A stretch of 52,003 bases of DNA from a virus. Shown in pieces: positions 7,754-15,039 of the stretch (position 1 is its first letter; each line of letters opens with the position of its first letter). The position numbers and the translations under genes were made by a program. Where the stretch lies: the IMG/VR virus record IMGVR_UViG_3300032163_000019, positions 1 to 52,003 of that record. The stretch is one strand, 5' to 3'. Below the pieces are notes generated by a model, which searched no databases, was not told the origin of the DNA, and saw only the letters and a program-made list of their open reading frames with translations.

Positions 7754-9103
7754 ATGACGGACACAAACAGGGTAGCGCAATATACGGAAGAGGCGGTAGG
7801 AGCCAATCATCCGTCTAAATCACAAGTGGTTGACCGCCACAGCGGGTATTTCCACGATAACGCGGGACGGCATAAATGGCGGGGTGGATCGAACGTCGCG
7901 TCCGCGGCGAGCATATCTATTCCTGATAATGAAAATTATTTCATAGTCACCGGGGCGGTGACTATCGCCGGGATAGCCGCTACCACGAGCGGAGGATCGA
8001 CTGTAGATACGGGCGTTACCATCAGGCTAAAATTTAATAGCGCATTAACGTTAACGCATAATGCTACGTCGTTTATAATGCCGCCCGGAAAATCGGTGAC
8101 GGTGTTAGCGGGAAGTTTCGCGGAAGCCATACACCTGGGCTCGGGGAACTGGGCTGTTTTATCCGTCGCCGTATTGGTGGCGGGCTGGACGGGGGCGCGG
8201 GAAGGTTTAGTTAGTATTAATAATGCGACTAACCCTAACTACCAGGTGGATATTACGGCGGACACGCTCACAGTCACGAGTACGGGCGGAACGCGCATAG
8301 ATTTAACCGCGGTTAGCCAGACCGTTGACATTACCGCCGTGGGGGTTAGCGGCAGGGATACGTCGGCCGCGGAGATGGTTTCCGCGTGGTATGAAATATA
8401 TATCATCGCCAAAAATGACGGGACGACCGCATCCCTGTTAAAGTTGGCGTCGTTATCCGGCGCGACGACGGGCGTGACCGCCAACAAACTGGTGGCGTCG
8501 GCCGCTTTATTTGTAACTAACGGAGTGGCCGTTGGCGATCTTGTCATGAACGATACTAGTGGTACAACTACCACGGTTTCCGCGATTGATTCCGAAACGC
8601 AACTGGCATTGGCCGCCGATATATTCACGGGGTCTCCCCGTAATTACCGGGTATTTTTAAATCGACTTCCCGTATTGCCCACGGATTATACTTACAAAAC
8701 TTTCATTGGATATCGGTATAACGATTCAGCCGGGAATTTCCGTAAAATCATACAGTTGGGAAACACTATTCGTTTTGACGAACAGGTTACGGATGGAAGC
8801 GCGTTAACGCCATCAACCACCTGGACAACCGTGATTTTATCGATCCCCCCTAAAGCGCGGCAAGCGTTTATGACGGCGTTTGAGCTCGCCGGGGACGCGG
8901 CTAACGCCACGAGTCAGTGGCGAACAAAAGGGAGCGCCGCTACGACTGGGCATAGCATTACTAATATCGTGACGTCGGGAATGCGCGAGGTAAACTCATT
9001 TATGGCGTTAACCGACGTGTACCAACGGGTGGAGGTTAATTTTAACGGTGCTACCTCGAGCATACTATATTTATACACAGACGGGTATATTCTATCCCTG
9101 TAA
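7754..9103 (+). CDS. Tail fibre / tail spike-like structural protein
   Basis: A 449-residue protein with AAGGA 8 nt before the ATG. It begins MTDTNRVAQYTEEAVGANHP. Residues about 35-135 look like a beta-rich domain found in phage fibre proteins (NYFIVTGAVTIAGIAATTSG, then HLGSGNWAV). The centre is Thr/Ala/Val-rich, and the C-terminal part (about 300-449) resembles a trimeric fibre tip (YTFIGYRYNDSAGNFRK-type segment and a strand-rich end YLYTDGYILSL). Position after the baseplate genes, its own promoter and composition fit a receptor-binding or fibre protein. No enzymatic motif is visible. Confidence 0.6.
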   Translation: MTDTNRVAQYTEEAVGANHPSKSQVVDRHSGYFHDNAGRHKWRGGSNVASAASISIPDNENYFIVTGAVTIAGIAATTSGGSTVDTGVTIRLKFNSALTLTHNATSFIMPPGKSVTVLAGSFAEAIHLGSGNWAVLSVAVLVAGWTGAREGLVSINNATNPNYQVDITADTLTVTSTGGTRIDLTAVSQTVDITAVGVSGRDTSAAEMVSAWYEIYIIAKNDGTTASLLKLASLSGATTGVTANKLVASAALFVTNGVAVGDLVMNDTSGTTTTVSAIDSETQLALAADIFTGSPRNYRVFLNRLPVLPTDYTYKTFIGYRYNDSAGNFRKIIQLGNTIRFDEQVTDGSALTPSTTWTTVILSIPPKARQAFMTAFELAGDAANATSQWRTKGSAATTGHSITNIVTSGMREVNSFMALTDVYQRVEVNFNGATSSILYLYTDGYILSL

Positions 9104-9123
9104 CGATTGGCGGAGAAACTGAT

Positions 9124-9543
9124 ATGAATTACGTGGTAAGGGTGGCGGACGGGGCGGTAGTCGAGGCGGGAAACAGCCCGTTTGAGCGCAGGTCTTTGGA
9201 CGCTAATTATGTTATTGCCACGGGGCCAGATAATCCCGGAGATATACGGCATTTATACGGAGAAACGGGTAGCGCGGGGACGTTAACTATCCGCAAACGA
9301 TCACAAGCGGAGATTGACGCGCTGTATGTTGCGGATGCGGAGTTAGCGGCCCGGCCAGCCACGGCGTTAATGGTAATAAAAACGCAACTAAAAGCGCTGT
9401 TGGAGGAATCGCCTCAACAAATCATGTCCCGAACGGGAGCGTTAGACGCCGCGGGAGTACGCGCGGAAATAGGCCGCATCGAGGTATTGATAAAGTATTT
9501 AATACCGTCGATTAAACGGACGTTACAGGAGGACGTGGCGTAA
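9124..9543 (+). CDS. Hypothetical protein, possible fibre assembly protein
   Basis: A 139-residue protein beginning MNYVVRVADGAVVEAGNSPF. GGAG lies about 10 nt before the ATG. The N-terminal half is strand-like. The C-terminal half (from about residue 70) is a charged helical segment (IDALYVADAELAARPATALM ... LKALLEESPQQIMSR). Location between the fibre and lysis genes is typical of fibre chaperones or small tail proteins, but I cannot assign it. AGGAGG near its end probably serves the next gene. Confidence 0.55.
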   Translation: MNYVVRVADGAVVEAGNSPFERRSLDANYVIATGPDNPGDIRHLYGETGSAGTLTIRKRSQAEIDALYVADAELAARPATALMVIKTQLKALLEESPQQIMSRTGALDAAGVRAEIGRIEVLIKYLIPSIKRTLQEDVA

Positions 9544-9545
9544 CA

Positions 9546-9953
9546 ATGGGCCATACGAATGCGATGAAAAAAGTAATTATAGTTCGGTCATCCCAGGACG
9601 CCGCCGGTACCGCCGGTTATTTGTTGGGCGACGGTGTTATAGTCGCCACGTTAGAGTTGCCCTGGAAAAATAATGAGCGGGCGGTCTCATGTATTCCTGA
9701 TGGCGATTATGTTTGTTCCCCCAATGATACGGGGGCGCATAAATACTATACCGTGGACAACGTACCCGGCAGGACGGACATTGAATTTCATACCGGGAAT
9801 TACGTTAAAGATTCGCAAGGGTGTATTTTAGTCGGGGAGTACACGCGGAACGTTGACGGCAGTTGGATACTGTACGATTCGCTTGGAGGGATGAACAAAG
9901 TCAGGCGTTTTATCGGTAAAAACCAGTTCATGCTGAAAGTAATAACATTATAA
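9546..9953 (+). CDS. DUF5675-like protein, candidate lysis protein
   Basis: A 135-residue protein. LELPWKNNERAVSCIPDGDY, FHTGNYVKDSQGCILVGEY and a closing segment matching MLKVITL are the hallmarks of the DUF5675 family as I recall it. In phages this family often lies next to a holin. The pattern of His followed by a conserved GC could be a catalytic arrangement, but that is inference. A possible alternative start at 9564 (MKKVIIV) would drop six residues. It precedes a small membrane protein by 10 nt, so the two form a likely lysis pair. No other endolysin is visible in the genome. Confidence 0.65.
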   Translation: MGHTNAMKKVIIVRSSQDAAGTAGYLLGDGVIVATLELPWKNNERAVSCIPDGDYVCSPNDTGAHKYYTVDNVPGRTDIEFHTGNYVKDSQGCILVGEYTRNVDGSWILYDSLGGMNKVRRFIGKNQFMLKVITL

Positions 9954-9963
9954 GGAGGATTTT

Positions 9964-10197
9964 ATGTACATTGATAAATCGGCGTGGGACAGTAAAAAAT
10001 TCAAGGGCTACTTGGCGGGTATTTTGAGTATCGTGTTTACCGCCGTGTTGGCTCCGCGATTAGGGCCAGTCACTGGGATTGTGACGGATTATCTTGCTAA
10101 CAACGTCGCCGAGTTACTGCTCACATTTTTGACGGCGGTGTACATTTACGTCCAGGGCCGCATCGATCATGCGATGGCGTCGCCTCCGTCCGCCTGA
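9964..10197 (+). CDS. Small membrane protein, candidate holin
   Basis: A 77-residue protein with a strong AAGGAGG 5 nt upstream. It has two likely transmembrane segments, about residues 16-34 (GYLAGILSIVFTAVLAPRLG) and 46-62 (VAELLLTFLTAVYIYV), with a charged N-terminus and C-terminus. Size, topology and position behind the DUF5675-like gene suggest a holin. Sequence alone does not distinguish it from other small inner-membrane proteins. Confidence 0.6.
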   Translation: MYIDKSAWDSKKFKGYLAGILSIVFTAVLAPRLGPVTGIVTDYLANNVAELLLTFLTAVYIYVQGRIDHAMASPPSA

Positions 10198-10278
10198 GGC
10201 TAACGGGAGGGAAGAATGTTTGACCCAACAGACCGCTAACCCCAAAAGTCACCTCCGTCCGTCGGAGGCTAACGGAGG
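10183..10278 (+). repeat. Imperfect 28-bp direct repeat pair after the lysis genes
   Basis: Two similar segments lie at 10183-10210 and 10252-10278. Both begin CCTCCGTCCG and contain GAGGCTAACGG. The second can fold by itself (CCTCCG/CGGAGG). The first overlaps the end of the holin-like gene, and the second runs into the terminator. Function unknown. Confidence 0.5.
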
Positions 10279-10310
10279 CCGAACCACTTGCCTGGTTCGG
10301 CCTTCCCTTA
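10277..10310 (+). terminator. Rho-independent-type terminator ending the tail/lysis operon
   Basis: A perfect 10-bp stem GGCCGAACCA / TGGTTCGGCC (10277-10286, 10293-10302), a 6-nt loop and a T-rich tail (TTCCCTTATTT). It lies between convergent genes: the late + strand operon and the minus-strand HTH gene ending at 10308. It could therefore stop transcription from both sides. Confidence 0.75.
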
Positions 10311-10529
10311 TTTCGCCACCGGGGCGGGTTCGCTGGTATGAAATCGTTTCAACGTGGAAATATAATCAGATAAATCCACCGGGTTATATCGGACGGATTT
10401 TCCGAGTTTTAAAAATCGTGGGCCACCACCCGCCCACCGGGTTTTAATAACCCATGCCTTCGACATATGAAGGATTGCCGCCGCTTCGGCGGTGTTCAGT
10501 AACTTATTAATATTTAAAGAGTTATTCAT
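10308..10529 (-). CDS. Excisionase-like (AlpA/HTH_17-type) DNA-binding protein
   Basis: A 73-residue protein, and the only clear minus-strand gene. LNTAEAAAILHMSKAWVIKT followed by GGPRFLKLGKSVRYNPVDLS is the typical winged-helix pattern of MerR/excisionase-like small DNA-binding proteins. I chose the ATG whose complement is 10527-10529 (MNNSLNINK...) because GGAG lies about 10 nt upstream. A start three codons earlier would overlap that site. It is transcribed away from the early promoter region. Since no integrase is visible, a role as transcription regulator is at least as likely as excision. Confidence 0.75.
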   Translation of the reverse strand: MNNSLNINKLLNTAEAAAILHMSKAWVIKTRWAGGGPRFLKLGKSVRYNPVDLSDYISTLKRFHTSEPAPVAK

Positions 10530-10571
10530 GATTCCCATCTCCGATTAGAGTTTGTAATGCGTGCCATATGA

Positions 10572-10580
10572 ATATTATCA
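10572..10580 (-). promoter_or_regulatory. Extended -10 promoter for the HTH gene
   Basis: On the minus strand the bases read TGATAATAT, an extended -10 (TG-N-TAATAT), about 43-51 nt before the start codon of the HTH gene. No good -35 is visible. Confidence 0.4.
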
Positions 10581-11035
10581 CCCACCAGCGGAATGATGTA
10601 TACCCACAAATGAGGGGGGGTCTTGTGTGTACTAAAGATGGAGACGGAGGGGAGAGTTTAGCGGGGGAATTCAGACTTGACGTTTTTTATCCGCTTTTTG
10701 ATACGGCTGTAGGCCTCTTCAACCAGGTGTTCGCCTCCCTTTAAACCCCCAAACCCCGTGGCCGCCAACCAGCGGGATGTCGCGCCACCCGTGCGGCGGC
10801 CATATATCCGTATCCCCTGGGATAACACTGCGACGGTATGCGGGCGGTATGCTGAGGTTTGTATACGTATGCAAGAAATCAATGAGTTACTGGTTACATA
10901 CCGCCATATCAGCAATAACGCTACTTTCTAAAAAAAATAAAAATAATTTTTCTAAAAATTCCCCGCGTATATGGTGGCGATATGCGCGCTTCGGGCCGCA
11001 AAAGTAGGTGGGGCGTATTTTTTTAAAAAAAAAAC

Positions 11036-11064
11036 TTGACAACGCGATTTTATTGGGATAATAT
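11036..11064 (+). promoter_or_regulatory. Strong sigma70-like early promoter
   Basis: TTGACA (11036-11041), 17-bp spacer, TAATAT (11059-11064), preceded by an A-tract (UP-element-like). It points to the replication operon starting at 11267. Predicted transcription start is near 11071, exactly where the inverted repeat begins. Confidence 0.8.
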
Positions 11065-11072
11065 ACGCAACA

Positions 11073-11157
11073 TGTGACGCGGTTGCATTTTGAGGCCCTC
11101 GCCGTCTGCTTCCCATCTCCCTCCTTGGTGGGGGCCTCAAAATGCAACCGCGTCACA
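11073..11157. repeat. Perfect 26-bp inverted repeat in the early leader
   Basis: The left arm 11073-11098 (TGTGACGCGGTTGCATTTTG then AGGCCC) is the exact reverse complement of the right arm 11132-11157. The 33-nt loop contains a pyrimidine-rich tract. It begins at the predicted transcription start of the early promoter, so the first 85 nt of the mRNA would fold into one long hairpin. There is no U-tract after it, so it is not a standard terminator. It could be an operator, an mRNA-stabilising 5' hairpin, or a small RNA. Confidence 0.85.
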
Positions 11158-11266
11158 ACCGCAAGTTACCGGTTACGGCGTTTACGCTCATACCGGGAGA
11201 GCCCCTCCTTGTAGGGGGGGCCTTCTTGCGGAAAAATGAATTGTTTGAGAATCAGAGAATGGCAGA

Positions 11267-12736
11267 ATGGCGGAAATAAAATCATCGTTGTTCGGACACC
11301 AACAGATTGCCCTCGAACGGATGGAGGGGAAAGTCGCCTTCGCCCTGTTCCCCGAACCCGGAACCGGGAAGAGCCGCATTATCTTGGAGGATAGCCTGGC
11401 GCTATATCGAGGGAGCAAAATAAATTTACTTGTGGTAATCGCTCCGGCGGGCGTAGATCGAAAATGGCGCGATGAATGCGAGCGCTGGTTGCCAGATTCC
11501 GTCGAATCGCCGTGGAGTTGGCATCTATACCGTAATTCCGCGGCCAAAATAGCCGAAGCGCGCCGCGCCGAATTCGTTGACGACGTAAAACGCGGAGATT
11601 GTTTCTGCATCGTGGCGTTTTCGGTCGATAGTATTATTACCGCCCAAGGGTATACGTTTATCAAAAAACTGTTGGAGGCGGGACCCGCCGTCTTGGCTAT
11701 CGACGAATCAACTAAAATTAAAAACCCGAAGGCGTTGCGTACCAAAGCCGCTTTAAGATTAGGCCAGATGGCGAAATACCGGCGAATTTTGACCGGAACG
11801 CCCCTTACGCAGAGCGTGGCGGATTTATACTCCCAGTTTCAGTTTCTCGACGAGGGAATATTGGGGATAAAATCGTACTTCGCTTACCGAAAGCGTTATC
11901 AAAACATGGCCATTGGGTATGGGCCGGGTGGGCGGACGTTTACCACATTTATGGGGATTCGCAACGAAGAGGGCTTGCTCGCTAAAATAAAACCCTATTC
12001 ATACCGCGTATCTAAAGCGGACTGTCTGGATTTACCCCGAAAAATCTACACTAGCCATTACGTGGAGCTATCAAAAAAACAGCGACTGGTGTATAACCAG
12101 TTAAAAAACGACTTTATAACGGAGCTATCGAGGGAAACGATTATTACGGCGGAAATGGCGTTAACGCGGTTTGGGAAACTACAACAGGTAGTTAGCAATT
12201 TCGTTACGGATAATTTGGGCGTTACGCATACTGTGGATGAGGAGCAATGTCCGCGTGAAGCCGCGCTGGTTGACTTGATCCAGTTACACGCGCCCGGTAC
12301 TAAATTTGTTATCTGGGCGAAATTTAAACGCGAAATAAAAAATATCGTCGCGTATTTGAGAACAAATTTTCCGCATGACAATATTGTTGAATATCACGGC
12401 GATGTGGCTGATGATATGCGTCATGAAAACGTGGTCAGGTTTCAGACCGATCCCGACTGTTTATTTTTCGTAGCGAACGCTATGACGGCTGGGTTAGGCC
12501 TTGACTTGTTCGCGGCGCATAACGTAATTTATTACTCTAACACGTTTAGCCTAGAGGCGCGGTTACAGAGTGAGGATCGGTGTCATCGTCCCGGCCAGGT
12601 AAATTGCGTTACCTACTACGATTTTGAGGCCGTGGATACGATTGATAGTAAGATTTTAGCGGCTATCCACGCTAAAAAATCTTTAGCGGAAACGATTACC
12701 GGTAAGTTGGGTAGGACGTCATCAAACATTTTTTAG
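11267..12736 (+). CDS. SNF2-like superfamily 2 helicase/ATPase
   Basis: A 489-residue protein. Motif I is PEPGTGKSR (about residue 29), motif II is AIDEST (about 146), motif III LTGTPLTQ (about 175), and the C-terminal RecA-like half has TAGLGLD and motif VI QSEDRCHRPGQ (about 438). These are the SF2/SNF2 signatures. It is the first gene of the early operon. Phage proteins of this type act as ATP-driven DNA translocases or helicases in replication or recombination. The exact role here is unknown. Overlapping alternative ATGs upstream are out of frame. Confidence 0.88.
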   Translation: MAEIKSSLFGHQQIALERMEGKVAFALFPEPGTGKSRIILEDSLALYRGSKINLLVVIAPAGVDRKWRDECERWLPDSVESPWSWHLYRNSAAKIAEARRAEFVDDVKRGDCFCIVAFSVDSIITAQGYTFIKKLLEAGPAVLAIDESTKIKNPKALRTKAALRLGQMAKYRRILTGTPLTQSVADLYSQFQFLDEGILGIKSYFAYRKRYQNMAIGYGPGGRTFTTFMGIRNEEGLLAKIKPYSYRVSKADCLDLPRKIYTSHYVELSKKQRLVYNQLKNDFITELSRETIITAEMALTRFGKLQQVVSNFVTDNLGVTHTVDEEQCPREAALVDLIQLHAPGTKFVIWAKFKREIKNIVAYLRTNFPHDNIVEYHGDVADDMRHENVVRFQTDPDCLFFVANAMTAGLGLDLFAAHNVIYYSNTFSLEARLQSEDRCHRPGQVNCVTYYDFEAVDTIDSKILAAIHAKKSLAETITGKLGRTSSNIF

Positions 12737-12745
12737 GAGGCGAAG

Positions 12746-13081
12746 GTGGATAAAATGAACGAAGCATTGCTGAAAAGCGCTCATAAATATTTACGGTTGT
12801 TGTGGGCGGCGCACACGAAGGTGTTTATTACAGTGGCGGAACACGACATCCAAATACTTCTTCATGCTGCGTCTAAAGACGCACAGGACGATAAAGCTTT
12901 GCGAGATTGTGTGTATCAATTGTTTTTAGGGTTGAATGTTGTTTTTGGTAAATCTATAGAGGCGGCATTGGGCCAGACGTTAATGACTGGGGGGCGGGTA
13001 GAGTTTCCGGAGGAGCTACTTTCGCCTGATTGTCCTTCTTCCGCCGCTAAGGAAAACGCCGCTAAATCTACCTATAATTAA
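12746..13081 (+). CDS. Hypothetical early protein
   Basis: A 111-residue, mostly helical protein beginning MDKMNEALLKSAHKYLRLLW. The GTG at 12746 is chosen because AGGAGG lies 5 nt upstream. The next Met is three codons later. No family recognised. It sits between the helicase and other replication genes in a tight operon. The C-terminal third is Pro/Ser/Ala-rich and probably disordered. Confidence 0.6.
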   Translation: MDKMNEALLKSAHKYLRLLWAAHTKVFITVAEHDIQILLHAASKDAQDDKALRDCVYQLFLGLNVVFGKSIEAALGQTLMTGGRVEFPEELLSPDCPSSAAKENAAKSTYN

Positions 13082-13095
13082 GGCGTGAAAATATT

Positions 13096-13542
13096 ATGAA
13101 CAAAATATACCCCACGGCAACCCACTTGTACAAAACGGCGAACGGCGAACTGGCGGAAATGTATGACCTCACCGCGGCGGAGGAATATGGGACATTGCAA
13201 TTGCCGTTGTTCGATCACGTTTTATTGCAACGGGATTTAGCCGCAAGTATTGCGGGAGCGCGATGGCGGATGCGGGCATTCGATAAACATGATTATCTCC
13301 TGCTGGTAGGAGACCCATTAGCCATAGTTTTAGCGTCAATATTCGCGGCATACGCTACCGGCGGGGATTTTCATATTTTGAAGTGGAATCGCCGTTACGC
13401 GGCATATGATAAGATTTTTATTAACATTAACGACATGGAGGGTAACGGAAATGAACAGCGAGGAACGGTTGACGTGGGGGGTGGAAAACGACTCGAAAAT
13501 GTCCGACGACATTTTGGAATCTCCCGCATTATCGGGAAGTGA
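13096..13542 (+). CDS. Hypothetical early protein
   Basis: A 148-residue protein beginning MNKIYPTATHLYKTANGELA. The core includes LLVGDPLAIVLASIFAAYAT (a hydrophobic helix that might pack in a soluble Rossmann-like fold) and FHILKWNRRYAAYDKIFINI. The C-terminus overlaps the next gene by 92 nt in another frame. I do not recognise the family. Confidence 0.6.
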   Translation: MNKIYPTATHLYKTANGELAEMYDLTAAEEYGTLQLPLFDHVLLQRDLAASIAGARWRMRAFDKHDYLLLVGDPLAIVLASIFAAYATGGDFHILKWNRRYAAYDKIFININDMEGNGNEQRGTVDVGGGKRLENVRRHFGISRIIGK

Positions 13543-14056
13543 TTTAGCCGCGGTGACGGCGTTGATCGATGCGTTATCCGCCACGCAGGCGCGGCGAGAA
13601 CGGCTTGAAGAGGAACTTAAGATCACGAACCAGGAGATAATCACGTTGACTGATTCGTTGATCCCGGATAAATTGCGATCGGTAGGTTTGCGAGCGCTGA
13701 CCATGACGGACGGGCGGCAAATAACGATTAAGGCGATGCTTTTCGTCACCATAACGGAGGCGAGAAAAAGTACCGCTTACGCATGGTTGCATACGCACGG
13801 GCTAGGGGATATTATTAAAACGGAGGCCGTCATCCGTTTATTAAATGATTCTCCATTAACATTCGCGAAAGTGAAAGCTGCGATTTCAGCGTTACCGGGA
13901 GGGGCGGGGGAAGTGGAATTGAAAGAGTCTATTCACCCTGCCACCCTCAAAGCCTGCATTAGGGAGCAGGTGGATAATGGGAACGCCGAATTTTATAGCG
14001 AAGAGACGCGGAAATTATTCGGAATGCACGAGATCAATCGTGCGGTAATAAAATAA
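13451..14056 (+). CDS. Hypothetical phage protein with coiled-coil segment, precedes SSB-like gene
   Basis: A 201-residue protein. The ATG at 13451 has GGAGGG about 8 nt upstream. The gene overlaps the previous one by 92 nt. After an acidic N-terminus, residues about 35-70 (TQARRERLEEELKITNQEII) are a likely coiled coil. These are followed by a compact domain (LRALTMTDGRQITIKAMLFV, then AYAWLHTHGLGDIIKTEAVI). Similar arrangements are common in phages just before an SSB-like gene, so a replication-associated role is plausible. No catalytic residues are identified. Confidence 0.65.
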   Translation: MNSEERLTWGVENDSKMSDDILESPALSGSDLAAVTALIDALSATQARRERLEEELKITNQEIITLTDSLIPDKLRSVGLRALTMTDGRQITIKAMLFVTITEARKSTAYAWLHTHGLGDIIKTEAVIRLLNDSPLTFAKVKAAISALPGGAGEVELKESIHPATLKACIREQVDNGNAEFYSEETRKLFGMHEINRAVIK

Positions 14057-14075
14057 ACACTTTAAGGAGGAACAC

Positions 14076-14849
14076 GTGGAAATTCAGAAAACGGAAACAT
14101 TAACGAACATAATCCCGGCGGCGCTTATGGCTGGGATGGAAGCGGATGCTGGGCTAGGGTATGAAACCCTGGACGTTGATAGCAAAGCGAAACCGTTCTT
14201 GATTTTGATTCAGGAAACCACGCCGATGGCCAAGAAGAGTAACGCCGATTACGTGCCCGGAGTGGAAGCCGGTATGTTTTTCAATACCGTGACAAAAGAA
14301 TACGTCACGGGAGAGGCGGGAGTACGCGTGATCCCGTGTGGGTATCGGCGCGTATTCATCGAGCGGGAACGCCCCCTCGATGGGGCCTACATCAGGACTG
14401 TGGATATCGGGGATCAGGCCGTGCGAGACGCCCGCAACGTCGAAGAAAACGGCAAGAAACTGCTGGTTACGCCGAATGGTACAAAGCTGGTTGATACGCG
14501 CTACCATTTTTGTTTAGCGGCAATGGGAGACGGGGCGTTTGAGCCCGTAGTGATAACGCTAAAGTCGAGTCAAATATCAAAAAGCAAAACGTGGAACAGC
14601 ATCATGGAACGTTGCAAAGTTCGCGCGGCGACGGGCGCTATACTCCAAGTAGCTCCGTGGTGGCAAATCTATAACGTCACCAGTAAACCCGAAAGCGCAA
14701 AAGATCATAGCTGGTTTGGGTGGGACATAAAATTCGCCGGGGTTGTCCAGGACGGTAATTTAGCGACGGCTGGGAGGGCGTTTTACAACCTCGTAATTAA
14801 TGGCGGGGTTAGCCCCGATGAAAAACATGAGGACGTCACGCCGTTTTAA
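14076..14849 (+). CDS. Putative single-stranded DNA-binding protein
   Basis: A 257-residue protein with AAGGAGG 5 nt before a GTG start. The layout (an N-terminal 'KPFLILIQETTPMAKK' segment, then a beta-rich domain with aromatic residues such as WNSIMERCKVRAATGAIL and WFGWDIKF) resembles proteins annotated as phage ssDNA-binding proteins. The C-terminus DEKHEDVTPF is an acidic tail ending in PF, as in bacterial SSB (DDDIPF) that recruits partner proteins. The context of primase, helicases and polymerase supports this. Family assignment is from memory of the pattern. Confidence 0.55.
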   Translation: MEIQKTETLTNIIPAALMAGMEADAGLGYETLDVDSKAKPFLILIQETTPMAKKSNADYVPGVEAGMFFNTVTKEYVTGEAGVRVIPCGYRRVFIERERPLDGAYIRTVDIGDQAVRDARNVEENGKKLLVTPNGTKLVDTRYHFCLAAMGDGAFEPVVITLKSSQISKSKTWNSIMERCKVRAATGAILQVAPWWQIYNVTSKPESAKDHSWFGWDIKFAGVVQDGNLATAGRAFYNLVINGGVSPDEKHEDVTPF

Positions 14850-15039
14850 TTTAGCGGAAGCGGTAAGGGGTTAAACGTAAAGGGGGGAAAGGCCAGTCGT
14901 TCCCTCGATTAGATAAAACGCTTACCGGAACGGCGTCGTACGTGGTTATGTATTTATCACCAACAACGCCCGTGGCTCACAACTCGGCATCCCGTTTTTG
15001 GAGTGCGACGCCGTTCCGGTTATTTTTAATGGGTAAATC
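14850..15039. other. Structured intergenic region with long-range inverted repeat
   Basis: 190 nt without an ORF. CCGGAACGGCGTCG (14925-14938) pairs perfectly with CGACGCCGTTCCGG (15006-15019), and the pairing extends to 17 positions with one mismatch. It encloses about 61 nt, followed by TTATTTTTAATGG. A second potential stem is GGGGGGAAA with TTCCCTC (14882-14908). It may be a structured RNA, attenuator or terminator before the primase gene. Confidence 0.5.

Larger units (their letters stand above)
10581..11266. other. Intergenic control region between divergent regulator and early operon
   Basis: About 690 nt without a supported gene. It holds a G-run segment (near 10612-10620), an A/T-rich tract (10925-11035) with runs of A and T, the strong promoter at 11036, the large inverted repeat at 11073-11157, and a short C/G-rich hairpin near 11200-11222 (GCCCCTCC ... 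AGGGGGGGCC). An 85-codon minus-strand frame at 10658-10915 has no recognised motif or clear ribosome binding site. Confidence 0.6.

Noticed and set aside
10169-10447. A 92-codon + strand frame across the terminator
   Set aside because: It covers the direct repeats, the terminator and the antisense of the HTH gene. No ribosome binding site.
10308-10529. Lysogeny module based on the excisionase-like gene
   Set aside because: No integrase, attachment site or CI-like repressor was seen, so temperate lifestyle is not claimed.
10658-10915. An 85-codon minus-strand frame
   Set aside because: No recognised motif, no good ribosome binding site, and it lies in the control region. It cannot be excluded but is not supported.
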